From Bryobacteraceae bacterium (GTDB lineage Bacteria; Acidobacteriota; Terriglobia; Bryobacterales; Bryobacteraceae), in the NCBI GenBank assembly GCA_026002875.1, contig BPGE01000001.1, positions 558,001-622,000 on the forward strand: a stretch of 64,000 nucleotides of DNA, read 5' to 3'. Positions 55,634 through 64,000 of the stretch are shown here, one piece after another. Position numbers and translations under genes: made by a program. The notes under the pieces are model-generated. The model did not search any database. It was given only the letters and a program-made list of their open reading frames with translations, and was not told the origin of the DNA. Each line of letters opens with the position of its first letter. Position 1 is the stretch's first letter.

Positions 55634-56760
55634 TGTAGCGGATCGGGCGCAGGCGGCTCCGCCGGAGGGCTTGCCCCCGGCATCAGACGCACCTGCAGCG
55701 ACTCGGAAAGCACGTTGCCGGGCGACAGCACGGCTTCCAGCCGGAAGTGGACGTCCGGGCTGGCGTTGCGGTAGATCAGCGCGCCCCGCGCGATGTCTTC
55801 CCTGCGCAGTTCAATGATCTTCGTGTTGTCTCCATCGCGGATGACCAGCGACGCGGCGCGGCAGACCTGCAGGGCGGGAGCGGCAGGGTTCCACCGGAAG
55901 TGGATCGTCTCGCCGAACTGCAGGGCTGAAAGCCCGAGCGCGTACGGGTCGGCGGGCTGCGGCGGCGGCGTGGCGCGGGAGTATGCGCCCGCAATCTGAA
56001 ATCCGATCGCCACCCCGGCCAGCAGGAACGTGACGAGCGCAGCAGCCCAGAGCCAGGTGTAATTCGGACGGGGCGGCGCGGCAGCCTCGTCTTTCGGCAG
56101 TTCCGTCTCCATCGGGGCGGGCGCCGGTGCGGCAGGAGGCTCGGAGACGGGCTCGGGCGCCGCTCCCGCCACGGTGCCCCGCGGCGTTGCGCCGCCGCCC
56201 ATTTCCTTCCGCCGGAAGACGAACGTCGATTCGGGGGGGCCCGCCCGGAACGCCCCCTCGCTGCGCAGGAAAAACCCCGCCTCCGCGGGCCGCATGGCGT
56301 ACGGACGTACGATCAGGCAGACGGCGTGAGAGCCGGGGAAGAATGCGTCCAGCAGCTCGACGTCCTCCGCCGTCAGTTCAACGTCGCCCCGCGTGTGCGT
56401 GCGGTACAGGCCCAGAGCCTGCAGCGGACGGCCGCGCCGTCCATTCACGCCAGCCAGCAGTTCGGCCAGAGCCTCCCGGTCTCTCGGGGAGAGCACGAAA
56501 TTCGGCCCGTACAGGTGCTCGCAATCGAACGGCAGACAGTCTTCGATCAGGATGCTCGGCTCCGCCTGCGCGCCGGATACCCTGCCGAGCAGGACTCCGC
56601 CGACTTCCATCCCCCGGCGCGGCAGGGCGCTGAACCCGCGGAGGGCTTCCGCGGCGATGCGGTCGACCACGCTGAAATCCAGCCAGATTCCGGCCTTCGG
56701 CTGGCGGCTCTGGTATAGGAATCCCGTCGGCGCTGGCGCGGGTGGTTCGCTGGTCATCAT
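55630..56760 (-). CDS. JAMM/MPN-like domain protein with membrane anchor, one metal ligand replaced
   Basis: 376 residues. Residues about 24-185 match the layout of JAB1/MPN (JAMM) metalloproteases: E52 in GMEVGGVLLGRV, then GLYRTHTRGDVELTAEDVELL, in which H122, a Thr eight residues later and D133 fall at the standard spacing. The first histidine of the HxH pair is Arg120 instead, so zinc protease activity is doubtful. A Pro/Ala-rich linker, one membrane helix (about 235-257) and a beta-rich tail follow. It heads the operon with both signal peptidases. It could bind or trim the Ubl encoded far upstream; that link is speculation. Confidence 0.7.
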   Translation of the reverse strand: MMTSEPPAPAPTGFLYQSRQPKAGIWLDFSVVDRIAAEALRGFSALPRRGMEVGGVLLGRVSGAQAEPSILIEDCLPFDCEHLYGPNFVLSPRDREALAELLAGVNGRRGRPLQALGLYRTHTRGDVELTAEDVELLDAFFPGSHAVCLIVRPYAMRPAEAGFFLRSEGAFRAGPPESTFVFRRKEMGGGATPRGTVAGAAPEPVSEPPAAPAPAPMETELPKDEAAAPPRPNYTWLWAAALVTFLLAGVAIGFQIAGAYSRATPPPQPADPYALGLSALQFGETIHFRWNPAAPALQVCRAASLVIRDGDNTKIIELRREDIARGALIYRNASPDVHFRLEAVLSPGNVLSESLQVRLMPGASPPAEPPAPDPLQ

Positions 56761-56844
56761 AAGGGACGGCGGCCCGTTCAGGGTTTGCCGCCTTCTTCAC
56801 AGACGGACTGCCATCATTATCGCCCTTTGCGCGGCGGGCCCACC

Positions 56845-57705
56845 ATGGGGCGGCTTTACAATGGTCGCGTGGCAGGAACGATTTTCGTGGTCGCGACTCC
56901 CATCGGCAACCTCGCCGATCTCAGCCCGCGCGCTGTGGAAACGCTCCGCTCCGTCTCCTGCATCGCCTGCGAGGACACCCGCCACACCCGCAGGTTGCTC
57001 GACCGCTATGGCATCGACACTCCTTTGCTCAGTTACCACGAGCACAACGAAGAGGAGCGCAGCTCCGAGCTGCTGGAGCGCATCCGTCAGGGCGAATCCA
57101 TCGCTCTGGTCGCCGACGCCGGCACTCCGCTGATTTCAGACCCTGGCTTCCGCCTTGTCCGCAAGGCGGCGGAAGCCGGCATCCGCGTGGTTCCCGTTCC
57201 AGGACCCTCCGCCGTGATGGCAGCCCTGTCCGCCGCCGGTCTCGAAACGGACCGGTTCTACTTCGGCGGCTTCCTCCCCCGCAAGCAGACCGAGCGCCGG
57301 AAACTGCTGCAGCAGCTCGCCCCGCTGCAGGCCACCCTTGTCTTCTACGAAGCCCCGCACAGAATCCTGCAGTCTCTGGAAGACATCGAATCCGCGCTGC
57401 CGGGAAGGCCCGTCGTCATCGCCCGGGAGCTCACCAAGATCCATGAAGAATTCCTGCGCGGTTCGCCCGCAGCACTGCGGCAGGAATTGGCGGGCCGCGG
57501 CGCCATCCGGGGCGAAATCACCGTCCTGATCGGGAAGGAAGAGAAGGCCTCCCAGATTCCCGCCGGGGACCTGAAAAGCGTGAAAGAGCTGCTGCAGCTG
57601 CTGGAAAGTCAGGGCGTTCCGCGCATGGAAGCTCTCAAGCGGATCGCCCGGCAGCTTGGACTGCCCAAACGCGAGGCGTATCGCTTGGCGGGGCTTCAGG
57701 ATTGA
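56845..57705 (+). CDS. rsmI: 16S rRNA 2'-O-ribose C1402 methyltransferase RsmI
   Basis: 286 residues from the ATG; a GTG eight codons later is possible. Tetrapyrrole-methylase fold: IFVVATPIGNLADLSPRA, CEDTRHTRRLL, VADAGTPLISDPG, VPGPSAVMAALSAAG and FGGFLPRKQTER are family hallmarks. It methylates the ribose of C1402 in the ribosomal P site with RsmH. It is divergent from the JAMM-like gene and overlaps the ArsR-type gene by 10 bp at the 3' end. Confidence 0.96.
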   Translation: MGRLYNGRVAGTIFVVATPIGNLADLSPRAVETLRSVSCIACEDTRHTRRLLDRYGIDTPLLSYHEHNEEERSSELLERIRQGESIALVADAGTPLISDPGFRLVRKAAEAGIRVVPVPGPSAVMAALSAAGLETDRFYFGGFLPRKQTERRKLLQQLAPLQATLVFYEAPHRILQSLEDIESALPGRPVVIARELTKIHEEFLRGSPAALRQELAGRGAIRGEITVLIGKEEKASQIPAGDLKSVKELLQLLESQGVPRMEALKRIARQLGLPKREAYRLAGLQD

Positions 57706-58064
57706 GCTTCATCCCGCCCCAGCCACAGCCGGCGGGCGCTCTCGACGGCCGACCTCATGTCCTCGTGGCGGGTAAGCCCGCCTTCCAGGAACCGCAACCC
57801 CTGCATGAGCCAGTCGGCCAGCTCCGCGTTGGTCAGAGAGTAGTACACATGCCTGCCCTGCCGTCTCTCCCGCACCAGGTGATGCGCCCTGAGGATGGCC
57901 AAATTCTGCGACACTGACGAATGACTGATGCCCAGCAGTTCCTGGAGGCCGTTGACGTCCCGTTCCCCTGCGTGCAATTCAATCAGAATGCGCAGGCGGT
58001 GCGGGTGGGCGATGGCGCCCAGCAGTTCGGCCAACTCCTTGGCGATGAGAGCTCGAGCAGGAAT
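57696..58064 (-). CDS. ArsR-family winged-helix regulator (probable ATT start)
   Basis: 122 residues if initiated at ATT (58064). The winged helix spans about 8-85 (LLGAIAHPHRLRILIEL; LGISHSSVSQNLAILRAHHLV; GRHVYYSL). The C-terminal helices lack an obvious metal site. The nearest ATG (58139) has no ribosome binding site and lies upstream of a good promoter whose transcript would begin near 58091. GGAGG (58072-58076) stands seven bases before the ATT, and the family's usual N-terminus begins there. It may control the exporter operon divergently encoded. With the ATG start it would be 147 residues. Confidence 0.78.
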   Translation of the reverse strand: MPARALIAKELAELLGAIAHPHRLRILIELHAGERDVNGLQELLGISHSSVSQNLAILRAHHLVRERRQGRHVYYSLTNAELADWLMQGLRFLEGGLTRHEDMRSAVESARRLWLGRDEAQS

Positions 58065-58097
58065 GGGAATGCCTCCAGAAGTTGTATGCCACTCGTG

Positions 58098-58127
58098 ATT
58101 ATGGCCGAAACTCCCTGTCGGGGTCAA
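58098..58127 (-). promoter_or_regulatory. Promoter of the ArsR-type gene
   Basis: TTGACC (58122-58127) and CATAAT (58098-58103) on the minus strand, 18-bp spacer. The leader would be about 27 nt with GGAGG inside. An AAACATCT/AAACATTT direct repeat just beyond the -35 element (58126-58141) may be an operator. Confidence 0.55.
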
Positions 58128-58315
58128 ACATCTAAACATTTCGATGCCATGAGGCTTCAGGCCGGGCGCGCGTGCCAGGCCGCTTCGCGCCCGCGGCGCA
58201 CGCTTGCTTGCCCGGCAGCCGGTTGGCGAGGGGAGCGCACGGCAGAGCTGGCCGACAGGGGCGGGCAGAGCGCGCAGCCGATTCCGGTGTCCGGCAAGTG
58301 AGGGAAGACTGACGC

Positions 58316-60007
58316 ATGTCAGCCAAAGGATCAGAACTGAAGATTTACCACACGGTCCACCCCATCGTCCGTCTGCGCGAGTGGCTCCGGCTGGAGTCGG
58401 AAGACGCATGGGTCGTGGTCATCTACACGGCGGCCACGGGGCTCATCGCTCTTGTCGTGCCGATCGCCGTGCAGTCGGTCGTCAATACCATCGCTTTCGG
58501 CACGCTGCTGCAACCGCTGGCTGTGCTCACAATCATGGTTTTCGTGGCGCTGCTGGCAGTGGCGTGGCTGAACGGCTACCGGCAGTACGTGGTCGAAATG
58601 ATCCAGCGCCGGATCTTCGTCCGGCTGGCCGGCGACGTGGCCGACAGGCTGGTGCGGGTGGAGCCGAAAGCGTTCGACCGTTATCACGGCCCGGAGCTCG
58701 TCAACCGCTTCCTTGAAGTCGTGACGGTGCAGAAAGCCGGGGCCACGCTGCTGCTGGACGGCCTCACGGTGGCCGTCCAGACGCTGATCGGCATGATCCT
58801 GCTGGCCGTCTACCATCCCTTCCTCCTCGCCTTCGACGTGCTTCTGGCGCTGAGCCTGTTCGTCGTGCTGGTGCCCATGGGGTCGGGCGCCATCCCCACC
58901 GCCGTGAAGGAATCCAAGGCCAAGTACAACCTGCTGGCGTGGCTCGAAGAGCTGGCCCGCCACCAGATCGCGGTGAAATCGCGCGCCGGCCTGACGCTGG
59001 CGATGGAGAGGACCAACGATCTGGTGAAAGACTATCTGCACTACCGCGCCGCGCATTTCCGCATCCTGATCCGCCAGATCGTCGGCTCGTTCGTGCTGCA
59101 GGCCTTCGCCAGCGCCACCCTGCTGGGCGTGGGCGGCTGGCTGGTGATCGACCGCCAGATGACTCTGGGCCAGCTGGTCGCCGCCGAGCTGGTGGTGGCG
59201 TTGGTCACCAGCGGCATCACCAAGTTCGGCAAGCACCTCGAGCTGTTCTATGACCTGATGGCCTCGCTCGACAAACTGGGCTATCTGACGGATCTGCCCA
59301 AGGAGCGCGAAGACGGCGAGCCGCTGCCCCGCAGGAACGGTCCGGCGTCGATCCGCGTGGTCTCCGCCACCATCACAGCCGGCGATTCCATCACGCTGAT
59401 TCGCGGCGTCAACCTGGCCGCGGCCGCCGGAGAACGGATCGGCCTGATCGGTTCTACCGGCAGCGGCAAGAGCACTCTGCTCGATGCGGTCTACGCGCTC
59501 CGGCAGCCGGCTCAGGGCAGGCTGGAGATCGACGGCCGCGATTACCGCGAGCTGAGCCTCGATGATCTGCGCGACCAGATCGCGCTCGTGCGCGAACCGC
59601 AGATCTTCGAGGGATCGATTCTCGAAAACCTGCGGCTCGGGCGCGAGGATCTGTCCACGGACCGCGCCCGCGAGGCTCTCGAAGAGGTCGGACTTCTCGA
59701 CCACGTGCTGAAGATGCCCGAAGGCATCAACACCCGCGTGGCCACGGGCGGCGCGCCTCTGTCGGCTGGACAGGCCATCCAGCTCGAACTCGCCCGGGCG
59801 CTGGCGCACGAGCCGCGCCTGCTGGTGCTGGACGAATGCCTCGACTGGCTGGAGGATCTCCCCGAACGCAGCCGCCTGCTGGATCTGGTCTTCAGGCCCC
59901 GCGACCGCTGGACCGTGATCGTGGCCAGCCACAACGAGGAGATTCTGCGCCGCTGCGACCGCGTCTATGACATTGCAGATGGGTGCCTCAAGGAGGTGAC
60001 GAGATGA
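58316..60007 (+). CDS. Type I secretion-like ABC transporter (membrane and ATPase domains)
   Basis: 563 residues. Six-helix membrane domain (about 30-300), then an ATPase domain with Walker A GSTGSGKS (379-386), signature LSAGQ (482-486, usual form LSGGQ), Walker B with D506-E507 in LLVLDECLDW, and an H-loop VASHNEEI. No N-terminal peptidase domain. With the HlyD- and TolC-type genes that follow it would form a tripartite exporter. The variant signature and the DEC instead of DEA/DEP after Walker B are unusual. The next gene overlaps by 4 bp. Confidence 0.88.
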   Translation: MSAKGSELKIYHTVHPIVRLREWLRLESEDAWVVVIYTAATGLIALVVPIAVQSVVNTIAFGTLLQPLAVLTIMVFVALLAVAWLNGYRQYVVEMIQRRIFVRLAGDVADRLVRVEPKAFDRYHGPELVNRFLEVVTVQKAGATLLLDGLTVAVQTLIGMILLAVYHPFLLAFDVLLALSLFVVLVPMGSGAIPTAVKESKAKYNLLAWLEELARHQIAVKSRAGLTLAMERTNDLVKDYLHYRAAHFRILIRQIVGSFVLQAFASATLLGVGGWLVIDRQMTLGQLVAAELVVALVTSGITKFGKHLELFYDLMASLDKLGYLTDLPKEREDGEPLPRRNGPASIRVVSATITAGDSITLIRGVNLAAAAGERIGLIGSTGSGKSTLLDAVYALRQPAQGRLEIDGRDYRELSLDDLRDQIALVREPQIFEGSILENLRLGREDLSTDRAREALEEVGLLDHVLKMPEGINTRVATGGAPLSAGQAIQLELARALAHEPRLLVLDECLDWLEDLPERSRLLDLVFRPRDRWTVIVASHNEEILRRCDRVYDIADGCLKEVTR

Positions 60008-61308
60008 GTACCCACGTTCTTCCCGTGATGGCTGAACTCGACAGCGGGAAACGGATCCGCTCCGTCGCCCGCTCGCTGGTGATCTTCTTCGTCGTTTCCG
60101 TCATCGCGCTGATCTTCACTCCCTGGCAGCAGAGCGTTTCCGGCATGGGCCACGTGTCCGCCCTGACGCCCGTCGAGCGCGTCCAGGCCATCAGCGCGCC
60201 CGTCGAAGGCCGCGTGGCCCGCTGGCACGTGCTGGAAGGCGCGCATGTCCGGGAGGGCCAGCTCATCGTCGAGCTGACCGACAACGACCCCATGATCCTC
60301 GACCGCCTGCGCAACGAGCGCCAGGCCGTCAGCGAGCGCCTCATGATGGCCGAAGGGCGCGCCGCCGCCCACGAAGAACGGCTCGCCCGGCTCCAGGAAT
60401 CGAAAACCAACGCCGTCAACGCCGCGCGCAACCGCGTGCAGATGGCCAACGAGAGAATCGTCCAGAACGAGCAGGCCATGCGCGCCGCCGAGGAGCGCCT
60501 CACCGCGGCCCGGCTCAACATCGCCCGCCAGAAAAGCCTTCTCGACCGCGGCCTGACCAGCCAGCGCAGCGTCGAGCTCGCCCAGCAGGAGTTCGCCACC
60601 GCCGAGGCGGAAGTGCGCCGGGCCCTGGCTTCTCTGAATGCGGCCCGGACCGAGAAACAGGCCCTCGAGGACGACCTGCGGAAGATCGTCGCCGACGCCG
60701 ATGCCGCCATCGAAAGCGAGCGGGCATCGCTGAACCTGGCCCGCGCCGAGATCGCCAACATCAAGGCCGAACTGCAGCGGGTCGATTCCCGCCTGGCCCG
60801 CCAGCAGACCCTCAAGGTTTTCGCCCCGCGCAACGGCACCGTGCTGCGGCTGCTGGCACAGCCCAACAGCGAGCTTCTGAAGGGCGGCGAGCCGGTGGCG
60901 CTGTTCGTCCCGGACGCCCACGAGCCGACCGTGGAGCTGTGGCTGGACGGCATGGATATGCCGCTCGTGCACGTTGGCGACAAGGTGAGGCTGCAGTTCA
61001 ACGGCTGGCCCGCCATCCAGTTCGTCGGCTGGCCCGCCGTCGCGGTGGGCACGTTCGGCGGGGTCGTCCGGCTGGTCGATGCCGCGGAGACCAACGGCGG
61101 CAAGTTCCGGATTTTGATCACGCCGGATCCGGAAGACGACCCGTGGCCCTCGGCCCGCTATCTGCGCCAGGGGGTGCAGGCCAAGGGCTGGGTGCTGCTG
61201 CGGCAGGTGACGCTGGGCTGGGAGCTGTGGCGGCGCTTCAACGGATTCCCGCCGGTGATTGCAGAGAATGAACCGGGGGCGGCGGGGGCGAAAGGGAAAA
61301 AGAAGTGA
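60004..61308 (+). CDS. HlyD-family membrane fusion protein
   Basis: 434 residues. A cytoplasmic start and one helix (about 24-42; SLVIFFVVSVIALIF) are followed by a lipoyl half (ISAPVEGRVARWHVLEGAHVREGQL), a long coiled-coil hairpin (about 95-255, rich in Ala, Arg, Glu), the second lipoyl half (VFAPRNGTVLRL) and a beta-barrel. It bridges the ABC protein to the outer-membrane channel. Start is the ATG overlapping the ABC stop codon. It overlaps the channel gene by 4 bp. Confidence 0.93.
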   Translation: MSTHVLPVMAELDSGKRIRSVARSLVIFFVVSVIALIFTPWQQSVSGMGHVSALTPVERVQAISAPVEGRVARWHVLEGAHVREGQLIVELTDNDPMILDRLRNERQAVSERLMMAEGRAAAHEERLARLQESKTNAVNAARNRVQMANERIVQNEQAMRAAEERLTAARLNIARQKSLLDRGLTSQRSVELAQQEFATAEAEVRRALASLNAARTEKQALEDDLRKIVADADAAIESERASLNLARAEIANIKAELQRVDSRLARQQTLKVFAPRNGTVLRLLAQPNSELLKGGEPVALFVPDAHEPTVELWLDGMDMPLVHVGDKVRLQFNGWPAIQFVGWPAVAVGTFGGVVRLVDAAETNGGKFRILITPDPEDDPWPSARYLRQGVQAKGWVLLRQVTLGWELWRRFNGFPPVIAENEPGAAGAKGKKK

Positions 61309-62699
61309 CGCGCGCGCTGGCATTGCTCGCCGCCGCCTTGCCGCTGGCGGCGCAGGAGCCCCTGCGGCTGGAGGAAGTGCTCGAGTCGGTCGACAGGCAT
61401 TATCCGCCCCTGCTGGCCGCCCTGCAGGATCGCGTCCTGGCCGCCGCCGACGTGCTCGTCGCCTCCGGCCGTTTCGATCTGTCTCTCAAGAGCGGCTACG
61501 AGGGCGATTATCTGGGCAAGTACCGCAACGATGTCTACCGGGCGGGCGTCGAGCAGGCGACCCAGTTCCAGGGCATGACCTACTTTGCCGGCTACCAGCT
61601 CGGCCGCGGCGAGTTCGCCTCCTATGACGGCAAATTGCAGACCGACCTTGGCGGCGAATACAAGGCCGGCGTCCGCTTGCCGCTGTTCCGGGACCGCGCC
61701 ATCGACGCCCGCCGCGCCGACCTGCAAAAAGCGCTCATCGGGCGCCGGGTCGCGGACCTTGGCGTCGACCAGCAGCGCCTCGTCATCATCCAGCTCGCCA
61801 CGCGCCGCTATTACGACTGGGTGGCCGCAGGCCAGCGGTACAACGTCGCGAAAGCCGTCCTGCAGGTGGCCGAGCAGCGCGACGGCCAGCTGCGCGAGGC
61901 CGCCCGGCTCGGCCAGATTCCGGCCATCGACGTCACCGACAACCAGCGCGCCATCCTGACCCGCAGGGCGCAGCTGATCGAAGCCGAGCGGGCGCTGCAG
62001 CAGGCCTCCATCGAGCTTTCGCTCTTCTACCGCGACTCCAGCGGCTCGCCCGTGCTGCCTCCGGTGGAGCGCCTCCCCTCTTCTTTCCCCGCCGCCCGCG
62101 ACATCGACGAACAGCGGCTCCGGGATGACATCGAACTCGCCCTGAAACGGCGGCCCGAAATCCAGCGCTTCCGCGAGCAGCGCAATCAGGTGGAAGTCGA
62201 CCGCAGGCTCGCGCAGAACCAGCTTCTGCCCAACATCGACCTCTCGCTCAGCTTCACCAGCCAGCTCGGCGAACGGCGCGTCGGCCGCGGCCCCAACGAC
62301 CTCGTCGCCGCCCTCGTCTTCGACCTGCCCGCGCAGCGGCGCGTCGCCAAAGGCCGCGATCTCTCCGCTCTGGCGCGCATCGAGCAGTTCGATCAGCGCG
62401 AGCGCTTCGCCCGCGATCAGGTGGAAGCCGAAGTCCGCGACGCCTACTCCGCCCTGAAAACCGCCTACGACCGCGCCCGCGTCCTGCGCGAGGAAGTGGA
62501 AGTGGCCCGGCAGCTCGAAGTCGCCGAGCGCGTCCGCTTCGAGCTCGGCGAAGGCAACCTGTTCCTCGTCAACCTGCGCGAGCAGGCCACCTATGAAACC
62601 GAGCTGCGCGAAGTGGCCGCCCTCACGGAGTATTTCCGCGCCCTCGCGCTCTACGAGTTCGCCATCGCCGAAGCCATGAGCCGTCCGCGGAAGCCCTGA
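61305..62699 (+). CDS. TolC-family outer-membrane channel
   Basis: 464 residues from a GTG (GTGA overlap). A short signal-like start (ALALLAAALPLAAQ) leads to two long helical repeats typical of the TolC/OEP fold: LRLEEVLESVDRHYPPLL at the start of repeat 1, ADLQKALIGRRVADLGVDQQRLVIIQLATRRYYDW, and a second half with QVEAEVRDAYSALKTAYDRARVL. Last gene of the ABC-HlyD-TolC unit. No obvious passenger (for example an RTX protein) is next to it. Confidence 0.9.
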   Translation: MTRALALLAAALPLAAQEPLRLEEVLESVDRHYPPLLAALQDRVLAAADVLVASGRFDLSLKSGYEGDYLGKYRNDVYRAGVEQATQFQGMTYFAGYQLGRGEFASYDGKLQTDLGGEYKAGVRLPLFRDRAIDARRADLQKALIGRRVADLGVDQQRLVIIQLATRRYYDWVAAGQRYNVAKAVLQVAEQRDGQLREAARLGQIPAIDVTDNQRAILTRRAQLIEAERALQQASIELSLFYRDSSGSPVLPPVERLPSSFPAARDIDEQRLRDDIELALKRRPEIQRFREQRNQVEVDRRLAQNQLLPNIDLSLSFTSQLGERRVGRGPNDLVAALVFDLPAQRRVAKGRDLSALARIEQFDQRERFARDQVEAEVRDAYSALKTAYDRARVLREEVEVARQLEVAERVRFELGEGNLFLVNLREQATYETELREVAALTEYFRALALYEFAIAEAMSRPRKP

Positions 62700-62714
62700 A
62701 ACCCGGGCCCGCGG

Positions 62715-63533
62715 TCAGAGGGCCAGCTTGCCCTCGTACACCATGTCCTTCAGCCGGAATTTTTTCTTCACTTCCATCGGGCCGCGGCGCATGCAGAATT
62801 CCACCTCCTTGTCCTCCAGCTCGATCGGGTGATCTTTCGGGAAGTGGAAAATCAGCACGCCCCTCTGGCCTCCCGGCGGAAGAACGACTGAAGACGGATG
62901 CACCTTCTCGTGGTTCTTCCACGCGAGCCAGGTGTTTTCTTTCAGCCCGGCCATCCACTGCTCGGGATTCCCGCGCCCGTCCTGCGGCGCGCCCTCGCCC
63001 TTCGGCGGCGCAGCGCCCGGCCGCCCGCCCTCCGGAGGCCCGCCCATCGGCGGTCCGATCACGGCGATGACGTAATCGGGCTCCTCCCTCTCGACAAATT
63101 CGCGCGCCTGCGGCGACGTCTCCGCTTCCGCGCCCATGCGCGCCCGCACGGTGGCCAGCTTGATCGGCTTCGCCGACTGCCAGCGGATCTGGAACTGGAT
63201 CGACGGGGCCATGGAAGCCCCCATGCCCTCGCCCATGCCGGAGCGGCCGATCCCCATGCCGCTGTCGCCTCCGGCGCCCACGCTGGCATCCGGCATCCCC
63301 CCGCTCATTCCTCCTCCGCCGCGGCGGCCGCCGCGCCCCCCGCCTCCCATCGGCGCCCCTCCGCCCAGGGTGATGGAAACTGATTTCGACCAGGGCGAGT
63401 CGGTCAGGATGCGTTGCAGGTCCTTCTCGGACCACTCCGCAGGCGGTTTGGCCCAAGGATCGGCCGCTCTCAGCGGCAGAGGGATCGCCGCGGCAAGGGA
63501 GGCGAACAGGCTGCGCCGGCAGATCAGGTTCAT
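62715..63533 (-). CDS. Exported Gly/Met-rich protein of unknown function
   Basis: 272 residues from an ATG with a GGAGA site. The start MNLICRRSLFASLAAAIPLP has an RR pair and may be a Tat or Sec signal. A repeat-like stretch of Gly, Arg and Met (about 52-100; GGGGRGGRRGGGGMSGG) divides an N-terminal part (EWSEKDLQRILTDSPWSKSV) from a C-terminal beta-rich part (VLIFHFPKDHPIELEDKEVEF). I do not recognise the family; Gly-rich proteins of this kind with an 'S.PW.K' start occur in Acidobacteria. It is convergent with the TolC gene. Confidence 0.7.
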   Translation of the reverse strand: MNLICRRSLFASLAAAIPLPLRAADPWAKPPAEWSEKDLQRILTDSPWSKSVSITLGGGAPMGGGGRGGRRGGGGMSGGMPDASVGAGGDSGMGIGRSGMGEGMGASMAPSIQFQIRWQSAKPIKLATVRARMGAEAETSPQAREFVEREEPDYVIAVIGPPMGGPPEGGRPGAAPPKGEGAPQDGRGNPEQWMAGLKENTWLAWKNHEKVHPSSVVLPPGGQRGVLIFHFPKDHPIELEDKEVEFCMRRGPMEVKKKFRLKDMVYEGKLAL

Positions 63534-63635
63534 GACTGTCTCCGACGATACTATACCACACAAGCTTCTCTGAAACTCCGCTGTCTTCGCCGGACCCGCC
63601 GCAGTGTCATCATAAGGAATCGGTGCCAAGACCGC

Positions 63636-64000
63636 ATGCCGCTGACGAGCATTCTGATCCCGGCCTTCAACGAGGAGGAGTTCCTTCCCGTCCTGCTCGA
63701 GAGGGTGCTCGCCGCGCCCCTGCCGGACGGCGTGGAGCGGGAGGTCATTGTCGTCGACGACGGCTCCAGCGACGGCACCGCCCAGGCGGCGCTGGCGGCC
63801 GCGCGCCGCGCGCCGGACCGCGTCCGCATCCTGCGCCACGAGCGCAACCGCGGCAAGGGCGCCGCCATCCGCACCGCGCTGGCCGAAGCGCGGGGCGAAT
63901 TCGCCCTCATCCAGGACGCCGACCTCGAGTACGACCCCCGCGACTACCCGCGCCTGCTCGAACCGCTGTTGGAAGGCCGCGCCGACGCCGTCTACGGCAC
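63636..64000 (+). CDS. Family 2 glycosyltransferase, 3' end cut by window edge
   Basis: The first 121 codons are present. GT-A motifs: [46 protein letters not shown] and [13 protein letters not shown] (DxD metal site). This is the polyprenyl-phosphate-mannose/glucose synthase type. It has no strong ribosome binding site; an AAGGAA lies farther upstream than usual. Divergent from the Gly-rich protein gene. The rest of the gene lies beyond the window. Confidence 0.85.
   Translation, partial: MPLTSILIPAFNEEEFLPVLLERVLAAPLPDGVEREVIVVDDGSSDGTAQAALAAARRAPDRVRILRHERNRGKGAAIRTALAEARGEFALIQDADLEYDPRDYPRLLEPLLEGRADAVYG

Overview
The window is a G+C-rich bacterial chromosome segment. Its mixture of gene families points to an Acidobacteriota of the Solibacter/Bryobacter lineage: an ECF sigma factor paired with a TPR-tailed Ser/Thr kinase, caspase-like, DUF4384 and DUF1080 proteins, a GH95 glycosidase, and a type VI secretion locus next to eukaryote-like signalling genes. 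This placement is inferred from gene content; no rRNA marker is present.

Region 1 (1-10964, mostly + strand). After the start of a divergent truncated gene comes a compact cassette that looks like a bacterial ubiquitin-type conjugation pathway: a ThiF/E1-like enzyme, a membrane protein with two C4C4 RING-like modules, an 86-residue ubiquitin-like protein and an E2 with an HPN...Cys motif. The genes overlap by a few bases. They run straight into a Ser/Thr kinase with a sulfatase-modifying-type ectodomain, two DUF4384 proteins, a secreted caspase with TPRs, a membrane FHA protein and a VWA protein. A hairpin ends the region.

Region 2 (11017-32365, + strand). This is a type VI-like contractile injection system: TssB, TssC, a small unknown, two Hcp, TssE, TssF, a PASTA-TssG fusion, VgrG, a spike-extension protein, two unknown proteins (families X and Y), TssK with a long proline-rich tail, a terminator, the ClpV ATPase and a DUF1080/FHA membrane protein. 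A second vgrG-spike-X-Y cassette follows. TssA, TssJ, TssL and TssM are not in the window.

Region 3 (32468-41276). An ECF sigma factor/kinase pair and tRNA-Thr(CGT) are followed, on the minus strand, by a five-gene operon. Its content fits oxidative catabolism of the plant branched sugar D-apiose (Gfo/Idh dehydrogenase, apionolactonase, RhaT-like transporter, TIM-barrel decarboxylase candidate, apionate oxidoisomerase). A 568-bp gene-free stretch with a 20-bp direct repeat comes next.

Region 4 (41249-49936, minus strand). This holds the conserved rpmH-rnpA-yidD-yidC-jag-mnmE operon with a clear promoter and terminator, a GH95 glycosidase joined to a DUF3800 gene, a predicted short hairpin RNA with its own promoter, and a polyprenyl-phosphate-type glycosyltransferase.

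Region 5 (49914-64000). lysS and a LolC/FtsX-type permease are followed by serB, two tandem signal peptidases behind a membrane-anchored JAMM-like protein that lacks one metal-ligand histidine, and rsmI. Then come an ArsR-type regulator that may start at an ATT codon, a type I-like exporter operon (ABC, HlyD, TolC), a Gly/Met-rich exported protein and the start of a glycosyltransferase cut by the window edge.

The most interesting part is the E1/RING/Ubl/E2 cassette co-directional with kinase, caspase and injection-system genes. A JAMM-like protein that could read or cleave the modifier lies about 53 kb away.
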